From the NCBI RefSeq assembly GCF_024171525.1, contig NZ_JALJZY010000022.1, positions 1 through 39,482 on the forward strand: a stretch of DNA of 39,482 bases, given 5' to 3'. Position 1 is the first letter of the stretch; the number at the start of each line of letters is the position of its first letter. Both the position numbers and the translations under genes were made by a program. This document shows positions 1-8,675 of the stretch, in pieces. The notes beneath the pieces were generated by a model. The model ran no database searches. It saw only the letters and a program-made list of their open reading frames with translations, and was not told where the DNA came from. The stretch is from Neisseriaceae bacterium HSC-16F19. Its GTDB lineage: Bacteria; Pseudomonadota; Gammaproteobacteria; Burkholderiales; Neisseriaceae.

Positions 1-84
1 TGCACAATCTGTTTTAAAGCATCAAAAGCCTTTCGACCCTGCGCTTTTGAAGCCGCAATCGTAAAATTTTAGTTGCAGGGTCTC
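1..84 (+). mobile_element. Possible 3' end of an insertion sequence, truncated by window edge
   Basis: An open frame enters from the left edge and stops with TAG at 70-72, giving 23 residues ending EAAIVKF. Directly after it lies TTGCAGGGTCTC (73-84). Read inward on the minus strand this is GAGACCCTGCAA, close to the GAGACCTTTGCAAA ends of the small elements near 8453 and 23255 and, from memory, to the ends of IS5-family elements in Neisseria. The inference is the last codons of a transposase followed by the outer terminal repeat. The peptide is too short to assign, so chance or an unrelated gene tail remains possible. Confidence 0.3.
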
Positions 85-105
85 ATGGTATCTACTATCC
101 ACCCA

Positions 106-138
106 ACAAAAACGGCGGGCTTGTGCCCGCCGTTTTTA
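106..138 (-). terminator. Rho-independent terminator of upp
   Basis: A perfect 12-bp stem (AAAACGGCGGGC at 109-120 with GCCCGCCGTTTT at 125-136) closes over the loop TTGT. It lies just beyond the upp stop codon, and T residues follow on both strands, so it could also stop rightward transcription. Confidence 0.85.
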
Positions 139-141
139 TCC

Positions 142-774
142 TTAACCGTGCTTGGTGCCGAAAATCTTGTCTCCGGCATCGCCCAGGCCGGGGATGATAT
201 AGCCGTCTTCGTTCAGATGGCTGTCGAGCGCGGCGGTGTAGATGGTCACATCGGGGTGGGCGTCATTCACCACTTTCACCCCCTCCGGTGCGGCCACCAG
301 CACCAGGGCTTTGATATTGCGGCAGCCTTTTTTCTTCAGCAGGTCTATGGTGGCCACCATGGATCCGCCGGTGGCGAGCATGGGGTCGATGATCAGCGCC
401 GGTCGTTTGTCCATATCGTCGACGAATTTTTCAAAATACGACACCGGTTGCAGGGTTTCTTCGTCGCGTTGCAGGCCGACAACGCTGATTTTGGCGGTGG
501 GAATCAGGTCCAGCACGCCGTCGAGCATGCCCAGACCGGCGCGCAGAATCGGCACCACGGTCACGGTTTTGCCCTTGATTTGTTCGGCCTCGATTTCGCC
601 GCACCAGCCTTGCAGGGTGAAGGTTTCGGTGGGAAAGTCGCGGCTGGCTTCGTAGGCCATCAGCCGGGCCAGCTCTTTGGTGAGGGTGCGGAAGCGGTAG
701 GTGCTGCAATCGGCTTCGCGCATCAGGCTCAGTTTGTGGCGTACCAGCGGGTGGTCGATGATGGTGAGTTTCAT
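142..774 (-). CDS. upp: Uracil phosphoribosyltransferase
   Basis: Makes UMP from uracil and PRPP in the cytoplasmic pyrimidine salvage pathway. The 210-residue product has the usual full length of bacterial Upp. The PRPP-binding loop DPMLATGGS is at residues 130-138, and the uracil-binding C-terminal part GYIIPGLGDAGD is present. The ATG at 774 follows GGAG with 7-nt spacing. The gene is the last of a leftward run, 16 nt after the trpS stop, so the two are probably cotranscribed, and a strong terminator follows it. Confidence 0.96.
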   Translation of the reverse strand: MKLTIIDHPLVRHKLSLMREADCSTYRFRTLTKELARLMAYEASRDFPTETFTLQGWCGEIEAEQIKGKTVTVVPILRAGLGMLDGVLDLIPTAKISVVGLQRDEETLQPVSYFEKFVDDMDKRPALIIDPMLATGGSMVATIDLLKKKGCRNIKALVLVAAPEGVKVVNDAHPDVTIYTAALDSHLNEDGYIIPGLGDAGDKIFGTKHG

Positions 775-790
775 GGGTGTGCTCCGAAAA

Positions 791-1804
791 TTAGCGCAAA
801 GTACGGATGCCGACGGCGTCCCGCACTTGGTCCAGCAGGGCGCGGGCTTCGCGGCGGGCTTTCACTGCACCGGCCTGCAAAATGTCTTCAATCACCGCCG
901 GTTTGGCCGTCAGCTCTTCATAACGCGCGCGCTTGTCGGCCAGTTCGGCATTGATTTTGGCGGCGAGCATTTTTTTGGCCTCGCCCCAAGCCAGACCTTC
1001 GGCGAGCATCTGGGTGAATTCGGCGGTCTCGTCCGGCGTGGCAAAGGCTTGGTAGATTTCAAACAGCGGGCTTTCGTCCGGGCTTTTCGGCTCGCCCGGC
1101 TCTTTGAGGTTGGTGATGATTTTGTTCACCGATTTTTGCAGCTTTTTTTCGCTCTCAAACAAGGGGATGGTGTTGCCGTAGCTCTTGCTCATTTTGCGGC
1201 CGTCCAAGCCCACCAGGGTTTCCACCTGCTCGTCGATCACCGCTTCAGGCAGCGTGAACAGGTTTTTAAAGCGGTGGTTGAAGCGCCCGGCAATGTCGCG
1301 TGCCATTTCCACGTGCTGGATTTGGTCACGGCCCACCGGCACTTTGTGGGCGTTGAACATGAGGATGTCGGCGCTCATCAGAATGGGGTAGCTGTACAAA
1401 CCCATTTCAATCTGGTGGTCTTGGTCTTCGATGCCTTTGTCCAGATTGTCCTGCACCGCCGCCTTATAGGCGTGGGCGCGGTTCATCAGGCCTTTGGCGG
1501 TCATGCAGGTCAGAATCCAGTTGAGCTCCATCACTTCGGGAATATCGCTTTGGCGGTAGAAGGTGGTGCGCTCGGGGTCTAGGCCGCAGGCCAGCCAGGT
1601 GGCGGCCACGGCCTGGGTGGATTCGTGGATGCGCTCCGGCTCGTGGCATTTGATAATGCCGTGATAGTCGGCCAGAAAGAAAAAGGTTTCGGTATTGGGG
1701 TTTTCACTGGCGCGGATGGCCGGGCGGATGGCGCCGACGTAATTGCCCAGATGGGGAATGCCGGTGGTGGTGACACCGGTGAGGACACGCTCGGGTTGGT
1801 TCAT
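791..1804 (-). CDS. trpS: Tryptophanyl-tRNA synthetase
   Basis: Charges tRNA(Trp) with tryptophan. It is a class I synthetase: the HIGH-type signature PHLGN lies at residues 17-21 and the KMSKS signature (GRKMSKSYGN) in the second half. The 337-residue length is normal for bacterial TrpS. I chose the ATG at 1804 (MNQPERVLTG), which matches where family members begin. A TTG three codons upstream (1813) is in frame, and neither start has a strong ribosome site. The gene sits between a small exported-protein gene and upp in the same orientation. A single DUS-like word lies in the 53-nt gap upstream. Confidence 0.95.
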   Translation of the reverse strand: MNQPERVLTGVTTTGIPHLGNYVGAIRPAIRASENPNTETFFFLADYHGIIKCHEPERIHESTQAVAATWLACGLDPERTTFYRQSDIPEVMELNWILTCMTAKGLMNRAHAYKAAVQDNLDKGIEDQDHQIEMGLYSYPILMSADILMFNAHKVPVGRDQIQHVEMARDIAGRFNHRFKNLFTLPEAVIDEQVETLVGLDGRKMSKSYGNTIPLFESEKKLQKSVNKIITNLKEPGEPKSPDESPLFEIYQAFATPDETAEFTQMLAEGLAWGEAKKMLAAKINAELADKRARYEELTAKPAVIEDILQAGAVKARREARALLDQVRDAVGIRTLR

Positions 1805-1857
1805 GATGCACAATCAAAACTAAGTGATGGAAAAACAGGTTTTCAGGCAGCCCTGCA

Positions 1858-2328
1858 CTACTCCGCCCTATAACGGTAAAACACAAAGCCCACCGTGGCA
1901 TGGCGGCGTTTGGGCAGGTTGATTTGGATCTCGCTGCCGTCGCGGTGACGGTAGAGGCGGTAACGCGCCCGCACCACTTCGCCCTCATCGGTCATGCGGA
2001 AACCGGCGCGCTCTATGCTCTGTTGCAGGCGGCGGGCTTCAGGGATGTCGTAAGTATCGTAGGTTAAGCGCGATTCGTGTTGGCGGGCACCACTGGCACG
2101 GATCACCGCCACATTGCGCGGATTTTTGGCGGTGTCGGCGTAATTGCGCTCCTCATAACCGGCGGCGCGCACCGGCTCGCCATAGGCGCTAAAACCGTGC
2201 TGTTTCAGGGCGGCGGCCATATCGCCTTCCTGCTGCGCCAGTTCGCGCAATTGCTTAAGGCCGATGGGCTGGGCTACGGCGGTGCTGCACACGGCGGCCA
2301 GCAACAAAACGGACAAACAGGTCTTCAT
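1858..2328 (-). CDS. Small exported protein of unknown function
   Basis: I do not recognise this 156-residue protein. It begins with a clear signal peptide (MKTCLSVLLLAAVCSTAVA, probable cleavage AVA|Q), so it is probably periplasmic. The mature part is charged, with many Arg and Tyr residues (RYRLYRHRDG) near the C-terminus. The frame is open further upstream, but the ATG at 2328 fits the signal peptide. The gshA stop and this ATG share one base (TGATG), which implies translational coupling with gshA. That suggests cotranscription with glutathione synthesis but does not show a function. Confidence 0.7.
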   Translation of the reverse strand: MKTCLSVLLLAAVCSTAVAQPIGLKQLRELAQQEGDMAAALKQHGFSAYGEPVRAAGYEERNYADTAKNPRNVAVIRASGARQHESRLTYDTYDIPEARRLQQSIERAGFRMTDEGEVVRARYRLYRHRDGSEIQINLPKRRHATVGFVFYRYRAE

Positions 2329-3680
2329 CACACAGCCTCCGGTGCGGTTTCTTCCAATTCGATGGCGGCGGCCAAAAGCGACAAACGCGCCATCACGCCA
2401 TACACATACAGGCGGTTGCTTTCGCAGTCGGCAGGGCTGCTCAAATCCGGCAGCGCCAGCGCCTGCCATTGTTCAAACACGCGTTTGCTGCCGGACATTT
2501 CTTCTTCGATATGGTTTTCGGTTTGCGGCATATTGTATTTGAGCGGCACAAAGCGCATGCCGCTGGCGTTGAGGTTTTCGTCTATGCCGCGGCCTTCGTG
2601 CACGCGGAAAAAACCGCCCACCACAAAGCGGTCTATCATATACACCACCGGTTCGGCCACGGCATCATGCAGGGTTTCGTAGGTGTAAATACCTTCCTGT
2701 ACAATCACTTCCGTGACTTCCAAACCTTCTTTCACCGTGGCCATTTTGTTGCGGTTTTTGCGGTTGAGCGCACGCACTTCGTCGGCGGATTTCACGCTCA
2801 TCACCCCCATGCCGTAAGTACCGGCATCGGCTTTGACTATCACAAACGGCGTGTCGCTAATGCCTTTTTCATCGTATTTGGCCTGAATCTTGGCCAGCAC
2901 GCGTTCCACCGCCGCTGCCAGCGCGTCTTCGCCTTCGCGCTCGTGGAAATCCAAACCGCTCACCTGCTCGAAATAGGGATTGATCTGCCACGGGTCGATG
3001 TCGAGCAAGGCGGCGAACTCCTCGGCCACGCGGTCGTAAGCGGCAAAATGGGTGGTCTTGCGGCGGCTCACCCAACCGCCATGCAAAGGCGGCAGCACGG
3101 TTTGGTTGATGTCGCGCAGCACGTCCGGCACCCCGCCGGACAAATCGTTATTGAGCAGCACCAGGCAGGGCGAGAAGCCGTCGGCCAGATGCACGCGGCC
3201 GCGGGTGCGCTGCAAAGGTTCGAGCACGATGCGGTGGCCGAGCGCGGTGTCCAATTCGGTGCGTTCGGTAATGTCCGGATTCAGGCTGCCCAAGCGCACC
3301 TCGAAACCGGCGGCCTGCAATATGCTCTGCAAGGCGTACACATTTTCCAGATAAAAGGTATTGCGGGTGTGGTTTTCCGGAATAATCAGCACCGATTTGG
3401 CCGCTTCGCAGGAACGCTCCACCGCATCCACTGCGGCAGCTGCGGCGAGGGCGGCAAATTGCGGATTGAGGTTGTTGAAGCCGCCGGGAAACAGATTCAT
3501 GTCGATGGAGGCCATTTTGTAGCCGCTGTTGCGGATGTCCACCGAACCGTAAAACGGCGGTTTGCGGCGGCGCCACTGCGCCCGGAACCAAGCCTCAACC
3601 TCGGCCTGTTTGCCCAAAATGCGCTCTTCAAAAGCCTGAAGATGGGCTTGGTATTGCACCGACAATTGCGGCAGACCCAT
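2328..3680 (-). CDS. gshA: Glutamate-cysteine ligase (proteobacterial GshA type)
   Basis: Catalyses the first step of glutathione synthesis, ATP-dependent joining of glutamate and cysteine. The 450-residue protein resembles the family first described in Acidithiobacillus and shared by many beta-proteobacteria, not the E. coli GshA family. Recognisable stretches are YGSVDIRNSGYKMASID near residue 44, NLFPGGFNNLNP, and VIVKADAGTYGMGVM in the second half. The ATG at 3680 has AAAGGAAA upstream. It overlaps the following exported-protein gene by one base. A 138-nt gap with a DUS-like word and a terminator separates it from the fadD-like gene upstream. Confidence 0.88.
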   Translation of the reverse strand: MGLPQLSVQYQAHLQAFEERILGKQAEVEAWFRAQWRRRKPPFYGSVDIRNSGYKMASIDMNLFPGGFNNLNPQFAALAAAAAVDAVERSCEAAKSVLIIPENHTRNTFYLENVYALQSILQAAGFEVRLGSLNPDITERTELDTALGHRIVLEPLQRTRGRVHLADGFSPCLVLLNNDLSGGVPDVLRDINQTVLPPLHGGWVSRRKTTHFAAYDRVAEEFAALLDIDPWQINPYFEQVSGLDFHEREGEDALAAAVERVLAKIQAKYDEKGISDTPFVIVKADAGTYGMGVMSVKSADEVRALNRKNRNKMATVKEGLEVTEVIVQEGIYTYETLHDAVAEPVVYMIDRFVVGGFFRVHEGRGIDENLNASGMRFVPLKYNMPQTENHIEEEMSGSKRVFEQWQALALPDLSSPADCESNRLYVYGVMARLSLLAAAIELEETAPEAV

Positions 3681-3772
3681 GATGTTTCCTTTAAACAGAT
3701 AATCAGAATAAAACGGGCAGCATTATACCCGATAGCGCTGCGGCTGCCTGAAAATCACCGCAGCACGACGCC

Positions 3773-3804
3773 TAAAAAATCCGGGCGGACCCTCGGCCCG
3801 CCCG
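3773..3804 (-). terminator. Terminator of the fadD-like gene
   Basis: On the minus strand a GC-rich stem (GGGCGG at 3783-3788 with CCGCCC near 3798-3803) is followed by a run of six T residues (complement of 3774-3779), just past the stop codon of the acyl-CoA ligase gene. Confidence 0.7.
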
Positions 3805-3818
3805 CGCTGATGTCCGTC

Positions 3819-5498
3819 TTATTTACGGTGCTGCGTTTGCCGCAATGCCTCGCGCTTGAGTTTGCCGATGCTCGACTGCGGCAGTTTTTCCTTAAACACA
3901 ACCACCAAGGGCAATTGGTGCGCTTCCAGACTGGCCTGGCAATGCTGCATCACTTCCGCCGAAGTCAGGGCCGGTTCGGCCCGCACGACAAACAGTTTGA
4001 CCCGCTCGCCGGTTTGCGGATCGGGCACACCGATACAGGCAGCCGCACGCACCCCTTTCAAACGGGTTACGATACGCTCGACTTCTTCCGGATACACCGG
4101 AATACCGTTTACATGGATAACATCGCGGCAGCGCCCTTTAATAAACACAAAGCCTTCGGCATCCATAAGCGCCACATCACCGGTGGCCAGATAGTCGTTT
4201 TCATCCAAAACCCGCGCCGTCTCCTCTGGGTGCATCCAGTAGCCGCGCATCACCTGCGGCCCCTTCACCCACAATTCGCCCGCCTGCCCTGCCGGCAAAA
4301 CCTGCCCGGCCGCATTGCGAATCTGAATTTGGGTATTGGGCACGGGTATGCCTACGGTGCCGCTGAACAGACACAGATGCAAAGGAATACAGCACACACC
4401 CGGCCCGGCTTCGGTTAAGCCGTAAGCTTCGGTCAGCGCAACACCGGTCACCTGCCGCCATGCCTCTGCAGTACTGCGCTCTATGGGCAGGCCGCTGGCC
4501 AAAGTGATTTTCCAAGTTGAAAAATCCAAAGCAGCAAACCCGCGCTGGTACAACAAAGCACGAAACAAGCCGTCGATACCGCTGAAAGCGCTGATGGGAT
4601 AGTGCGACAAGGTTTTAACAACTGCTGCCGTATCGCGCGGGTTGTCGATCAATATCTGGTGGCTGCCCAAACGCAGCCCCAACAGCAAATTAATGGTGAG
4701 TGAAAAAATATGATACAGCGGCAGCATCACCGCCATGGTTTCCGCACCCGGTTTGAGGGTGTTTTTCACCCATTCGTCGGCCTGCAGCATATTGGCAATC
4801 AGATTGCCGTGGGTCAGTTCCGCAGCTTTCGGCCGGCCGGTTGTGCCTTCGGTATATTGCAACACGGCCAAATCACAGCTGCCGGTCTCCACAGGTGTCA
4901 CTTCAGGGCGGTAGCGCCGCCCGCGGCGCAAAGCCTGAACCAGCATCACCGCACCGGCGGGCATTTCACGACCCGGTCTGCGGATAAGACGCTGCTTCAA
5001 CCACGCCATCGGACTACCGACGCGTGCATTGGGTGCGCCTTGGGTCGGAGCCACCAATACATGATATATCGGCTGATTGGCCAAGAGACGTACCAGTTCG
5101 GAATCGGCATTATCGGCCACCACCAAAACCCGTGCGCCGCTGTCGATCAGGCGGTAGGCAGCATCGGTCATCTTGAGATTGGGACTCAGATTGACTGCCA
5201 CACAACCGGCCTTCAACACACCCAGCAGCAATACCGGATAAGACAATACATTGGGCAGCATCAGAGCCACACGGTCGCCGCGTTTCAAGGCCAGTTTGTG
5301 TTGTAAGTAGGCGGCAAAATCAGCTGCCAGCTCTGCCAGCTCGGCAAAGCTGAGGCTGTAACCCTCATGGGTAAAAGCCTTCTTGCTACCGTATTTCGCC
5401 ACACTGTCTGCCAGCAACGCGTCTACCGATGCATAAACTGCGGTATCAATATTGTAGCGAACACCCGGCTCGTACTGCGCCAGCCAGCGTGTGTCCAT
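3819..5498 (-). CDS. AMP-binding long-chain acyl-CoA ligase, FadD-like
   Basis: Predicted to activate a fatty acid with ATP and CoA through an acyl-adenylate. At 559 residues it is the size of E. coli FadD. Signatures of the ANL superfamily are the phosphate loop YTEGTTGRPK (about 215-224), AYGLTEAG, the ATGD core (LATGDVALMDAEG) and the hinge region around FIKGRCRDVIHVNG. The frame is open to a GTG at 5534, but AAGGAG lies 9 nt before the ATG at 5498 (MDTRWLAQYEPG), so I use that start. The phosphate loop has Glu where Ser or Gly is usual. The gene follows mnmA by 49 nt. Substrate chain length cannot be read from sequence. Confidence 0.85.
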   Translation of the reverse strand: MDTRWLAQYEPGVRYNIDTAVYASVDALLADSVAKYGSKKAFTHEGYSLSFAELAELAADFAAYLQHKLALKRGDRVALMLPNVLSYPVLLLGVLKAGCVAVNLSPNLKMTDAAYRLIDSGARVLVVADNADSELVRLLANQPIYHVLVAPTQGAPNARVGSPMAWLKQRLIRRPGREMPAGAVMLVQALRRGRRYRPEVTPVETGSCDLAVLQYTEGTTGRPKAAELTHGNLIANMLQADEWVKNTLKPGAETMAVMLPLYHIFSLTINLLLGLRLGSHQILIDNPRDTAAVVKTLSHYPISAFSGIDGLFRALLYQRGFAALDFSTWKITLASGLPIERSTAEAWRQVTGVALTEAYGLTEAGPGVCCIPLHLCLFSGTVGIPVPNTQIQIRNAAGQVLPAGQAGELWVKGPQVMRGYWMHPEETARVLDENDYLATGDVALMDAEGFVFIKGRCRDVIHVNGIPVYPEEVERIVTRLKGVRAAACIGVPDPQTGERVKLFVVRAEPALTSAEVMQHCQASLEAHQLPLVVVFKEKLPQSSIGKLKREALRQTQHRK

Positions 5499-5547
5499 AT
5501 CAACAAACTCCTTATTACTGATGTTTGCCGACACACGCTGCCTGATA

Positions 5548-6645
5548 TTACTTTATGGCATGGTTGTCGGTTTCCACAATCACCCCGCCGCCCAAACATA
5601 TATCGCCGTCGTAGAGCACCGCCGACTGGCCGGGGGTCACCGCCCATTGCGGCTCGGCAAACACCAGTTCGGCGCGGCCGTCGTCGAGATAACGCAAATC
5701 GGCCTCGGCATCGGGCATGCGGTAGCGGTTTTTGACACCGTAGCGGCCTTCAGGCGGCGCTTGCGGCAGGGTAAAACTCAAGTCGTGCATGATGAGGCTG
5801 CTGCTGAACAACAGCGGGTGCTGGTGGCCTTGCACCACCAACAAGCGGTTGGCGGCCAAATCTTTGCCGGCCACAAACCACGGCTCGCCGGCGCCGCCTA
5901 TCCCCAAACCTTTGCGCTGGCCCAAGGTGTAATACATCAGCCCTTCGTGGCGGCCGACCACCCGTCCTTCCGGGGTGACCATCTCGCCCGGCTCTATGGG
6001 CAGGTATTGCTGCAAAAAGCGGCGGAAGGGCCGCTCGCCGATAAAGCAAATGCCGGTGCTGTCTTTTTTGGCGGCAGTGGGCAGTTGCAGGGCTTCGGCC
6101 AGGCGGCGCACTTCGGGCTTGGTCATGTCCCCCAGGGGGAACAGCGCTTTTTCCAGCTGCGCGGGCACGAGGCGGTAGAGGAAATAGCTCTGGTCTTTAT
6201 TGTGGTCCAGGCCCTTGAGCAGGTAGTGCACGCCGTCTCTGACTTCCTTGCGCGCATAATGGCCGGTGGCGATGGCATCGGCACCTTCGGCCAGGGCGTG
6301 CTGCAAAAAGCTCTTGAATTTGATTTCGGCATTGCACAGCACATCCGGATTGGGCGTGCGTCCGGCGCGGTATTCCTGCAAAAAATAGGCAAACACGCGG
6401 TCTTTGTATTCGGCGGCGAAATTGACGATGTCCATGTCGATACCGACCACATCGGCCACCGCCACCGCATCGAGTGCGTCCTGCTTGATGGAGCAGTATT
6501 CGTCGTTGTCGTCGTCTTCCCAGTTCTGCATAAACATGCCGCGCACGGCATAACCGGCCTGTTTGAGCAGATGGGCGGTGACGGAGGAATCCACGCCGCC
6601 GGAAAGCCCGACGATGACGTTCCGGGTAGAGGGTGTGTTCTTCAT
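5548..6645 (-). CDS. mnmA: tRNA-specific 2-thiouridylase
   Basis: Adds sulfur to U34 of tRNA(Lys), tRNA(Glu) and tRNA(Gln). The 365-residue protein has the PP-loop ATP-binding motif SGGVDS at residues 15-20 and both catalytic cysteine regions, NPDVLCNAEIKF and STGICFIGER. I chose the ATG at 6645 because GGAGGT lies 7 nt upstream; an ATG six codons earlier lacks such a site. The promoter should lie in the AT-rich gap to the right, and the fadD-like gene follows. Confidence 0.95.
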   Translation of the reverse strand: MKNTPSTRNVIVGLSGGVDSSVTAHLLKQAGYAVRGMFMQNWEDDDNDEYCSIKQDALDAVAVADVVGIDMDIVNFAAEYKDRVFAYFLQEYRAGRTPNPDVLCNAEIKFKSFLQHALAEGADAIATGHYARKEVRDGVHYLLKGLDHNKDQSYFLYRLVPAQLEKALFPLGDMTKPEVRRLAEALQLPTAAKKDSTGICFIGERPFRRFLQQYLPIEPGEMVTPEGRVVGRHEGLMYYTLGQRKGLGIGGAGEPWFVAGKDLAANRLLVVQGHQHPLLFSSSLIMHDLSFTLPQAPPEGRYGVKNRYRMPDAEADLRYLDDGRAELVFAEPQWAVTPGQSAVLYDGDICLGGGVIVETDNHAIK

Positions 6646-6663
6646 CAGCACACCTCCGGGCAC

Positions 6664-6850
6664 AATACACGGTTGTACAGCATAATGTAATCCAAATTTT
6701 ACAATTTTAGGTAAATAAATTCAAATGCTTAATGATTTTAAAGCATGATATGTAAATAAATGTTATCAGAACGAAGCGCTAAAAGCTTGTTTGCATTGTG
6801 TTTATGATAATGAAATGTATGTTGCTGTTTTTATACGAAATTAACATAAG
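6664..6850. other. AT-rich gene-free segment upstream of mnmA
   Basis: About 190 bases, roughly 70% A+T by eye, in otherwise GC-rich surroundings. No frame encodes a convincing protein. It holds a direct repeat of GTAAATAAAT (6711-6720 and 6752-6761, 41 bp apart) and an inverted repeat ATGCTT-N10-AAGCAT (6725-6746). It presumably carries the mnmA promoter. Regulatory DNA or a remnant of acquired DNA are both possible. Confidence 0.6.
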
Positions 6851-6851
6851 T

Positions 6852-6893
6852 AAAGGCTGCCTGAAAGCCGACGGCGGTTTTCAGGCAGCCTTT
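6852..6893 (-). terminator. Inverted DUS pair acting as gltX terminator
   Basis: AAAGGCTGCCTGAAA and its complement TTTCAGGCAGCCTTT flank an 11-12 nt loop, giving a 15-bp stem. It lies downstream of gltX on the minus strand and is an inverted pair of uptake sequences, the common Neisseriaceae terminator design. Confidence 0.75.
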
Positions 6894-6908
6894 GCATTAA
6901 TAGGTATT

Positions 6909-7014
6909 TATAGTCGCATAAAATGAGAATGAGACAAGGCAGCAAGCCGCAGACAGTACAGATAGTACGGCAAGGCGCAGCAACGCCGTATCATTCTCAT
7001 TTTAAATGACTATA
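6909..7014 (+). mobile_element. Correia-type miniature element, copy 1
   Basis: A 106-bp non-coding element bounded by TATAGTCGCATAAAA and the opposed TTTTAAATGACTATA. Its core (GCAGACAGTAC, then AGTACGGCAAGGCGCAGC and AACGCCGTAT) closely matches the Correia repeat enclosed element of pathogenic Neisseria as I remember it, including TATAGT ends and TA target sites. The right end overlaps the gltX 3' end and supplies its last five codons and stop. Confidence 0.85.
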
Positions 7015-8403
7015 ATCGCGCAGGCGCCGCAGCACTTCCTCACGCCCCATCAAAGCCAGCACCGCATCCACCGACGGGGTTTTGCCGGTACCGCATACCG
7101 CCAGGCGCAAAGGCATACCCAGCTTGCCCATCTTGATGCCCTCTTCCTCGCAGAAAGGCTGGAACAGAGCGTGGATGGCTTCCGCAGTCCAAGTATCCAA
7201 TGCCTCCAGCTTGGCGGCAAAACGCTGCATGCGCGCGGCGGCTTCATCGTCCCAATGCTTGGCCAGTTCCGCTTCGGTCGGCGTGGCTTTGGCATAGAAA
7301 TAACGGCATTCTTCCGCCAACACGTTCAAATCCTGCGCCCGCTCCTTAACCAAATCCAGCACCGCCGTCAGCGGCGGCGTGTCGGTTACGGCAATACCGG
7401 CCTGCTGCAAACGCGCCGCCACCATGGGCGCCAGCTGTGCCGAAGGCGTGGCCTTGATGTGCTCGCCGTTAATCCAATACAGCTTTTTCTCGTCCATGCG
7501 GCTGGCGGAAGCGGACACCTGCGGCAGATCGAACCATTCCACAAACTGCTGTAGGGTGAAAAACTCGTCGTCGCCGTGGGCCCAGCCCAAGCGTGCCAGA
7601 TAATTGAGCATGGCTTCGGGCAAAATGCCCAAATCGGCAAACTCGGTAATCGCCACGGTGTCGCCGCTGCGCTTGGAAATCTTGCGGCCCTGCTCGTTCA
7701 GAATCATGGGCAGATGGGCATACACCGGCAGGGGCGCGCCCATGGCTTTGAGAATATTGATTTGCTTGGGTGTGTTGTTCACATGGTCGTCGCCGCGGAT
7801 AACATGGGTGATGCCCATATCGCAATCGTCCACCACCACGCAGAAATTATAGGTCGGCGTGCCGTCGGCACGGGCGATGATCAAATCGTCCAGCGCGGCA
7901 TTGGGAATGCTGATTTCGCCTTTCACTCCGTCCTGCCAAACGGTTTGGCCTTCCAGCGGCATTTTGAAACGCACCACCGGCTCTATGCCTTCCGGCAGCG
8001 GCGGCAGGGTTTTGCCCGGTTCCGGACGCCAGCGGCGGTCGTAGGTGGCCGTGCCCTCGGCCTGCGCCTTTTCGCGCATGGCTTCCAGCTCTTCCCGGCT
8101 GCAATAGCAGTAATAAGCGTGTCCGGCGGCCAAAAGTTCCTGCAACACCTCGGCATAGCGCTCAAAGCGGCGGCTTTGGAACACCACATTGTCGGCATTG
8201 TCGTAATCCAAACCCGCCCATTGCATGCCCTGCATAATAATGCCCACCGATTCTTCGGTGGAACGCGCCAAATCGGTGTCTTCGATGCGCAGCAGGAATT
8301 CGCCGCCGTGGTGGCGGGCAAAAGCCCAAGAATACAGGGCGGTACGCACCCCGCCGATGTGCAGATAACCGGTGGGGCTGGGGGCAAAACGGGTACGGAT
8401 CAT
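6997..8403 (-). CDS. gltX: Glutamyl-tRNA synthetase
   Basis: Charges tRNA(Glu) with glutamate. The 468-residue class I enzyme starts MIRTRFAPSPTGYLHIGG, with the HIGH motif at about residues 15-18, and has the KMSKS-type motif KISKRSG. The frame is open 18 codons further upstream, but the family consistently starts at MIRTRFAPSPTG, so I use the ATG at 8403. The last residues, YSHLK, and the stop codon lie inside the Correia-type element at 6909-7014, so the natural C-terminus was probably replaced by insertion. A second miniature element (8453-8595) lies just upstream, so the gene is bracketed by two. Confidence 0.95.
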   Translation of the reverse strand: MIRTRFAPSPTGYLHIGGVRTALYSWAFARHHGGEFLLRIEDTDLARSTEESVGIIMQGMQWAGLDYDNADNVVFQSRRFERYAEVLQELLAAGHAYYCYCSREELEAMREKAQAEGTATYDRRWRPEPGKTLPPLPEGIEPVVRFKMPLEGQTVWQDGVKGEISIPNAALDDLIIARADGTPTYNFCVVVDDCDMGITHVIRGDDHVNNTPKQINILKAMGAPLPVYAHLPMILNEQGRKISKRSGDTVAITEFADLGILPEAMLNYLARLGWAHGDDEFFTLQQFVEWFDLPQVSASASRMDEKKLYWINGEHIKATPSAQLAPMVAARLQQAGIAVTDTPPLTAVLDLVKERAQDLNVLAEECRYFYAKATPTEAELAKHWDDEAAARMQRFAAKLEALDTWTAEAIHALFQPFCEEEGIKMGKLGMPLRLAVCGTGKTPSVDAVLALMGREEVLRRLRDYSHLK

Positions 8404-8452
8404 GTTTTCGCTCGGTGAAACGGACAAAGGGCGGTATTGTACGCCTAAGTCC

Positions 8453-8595
8453 GACACCTTTGCAAAATGGTCATATGTGGATGCAGTTCAAGGCGTAGCA
8501 GCGCAGCAAGCGCAGACATATCAAACAGATAGGCAAGCGAGCGAGCAGCACACAACGCAGAAATGCGCCGCAGATGGCCGTTTTGCAGAGGTGTC
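8453..8595 (-). mobile_element. Miniature element with GACACCTTTGCAAAA ends, copy A
   Basis: A 143-bp non-coding element with imperfect terminal inverted repeats, GACACCTTTGCAAAA (8453-8467) and TTTTGCAGAGGTGTC (8581-8595). Its minus strand matches the element at 23255-23438 over both flanks: CATCTGCGGCGCATTT near one end and CTACGCCTTGAACTGCATCC near the other. It sits between gltX and the lipoprotein gene, which are transcribed away from each other, so it may separate or influence their promoters. Confidence 0.7.
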
Positions 8596-8675
8596 GTGCT
8601 ACCTGAAAAAAACTATACTTTGCTAAAAAACGTTATCATACGCCTTCATTTTCAGGCAGCCTTAGGGAGTAACAT

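Noticed and set aside
2469..4418. A 649-codon open frame on the plus strand, antisense to gshA and the fadD-like gene
   Set aside because: It is rich in His, Gly and Gln in the way expected of a reverse-frame reading of a GC-rich gene. It crosses a terminator and two recognised genes and has no family motif.
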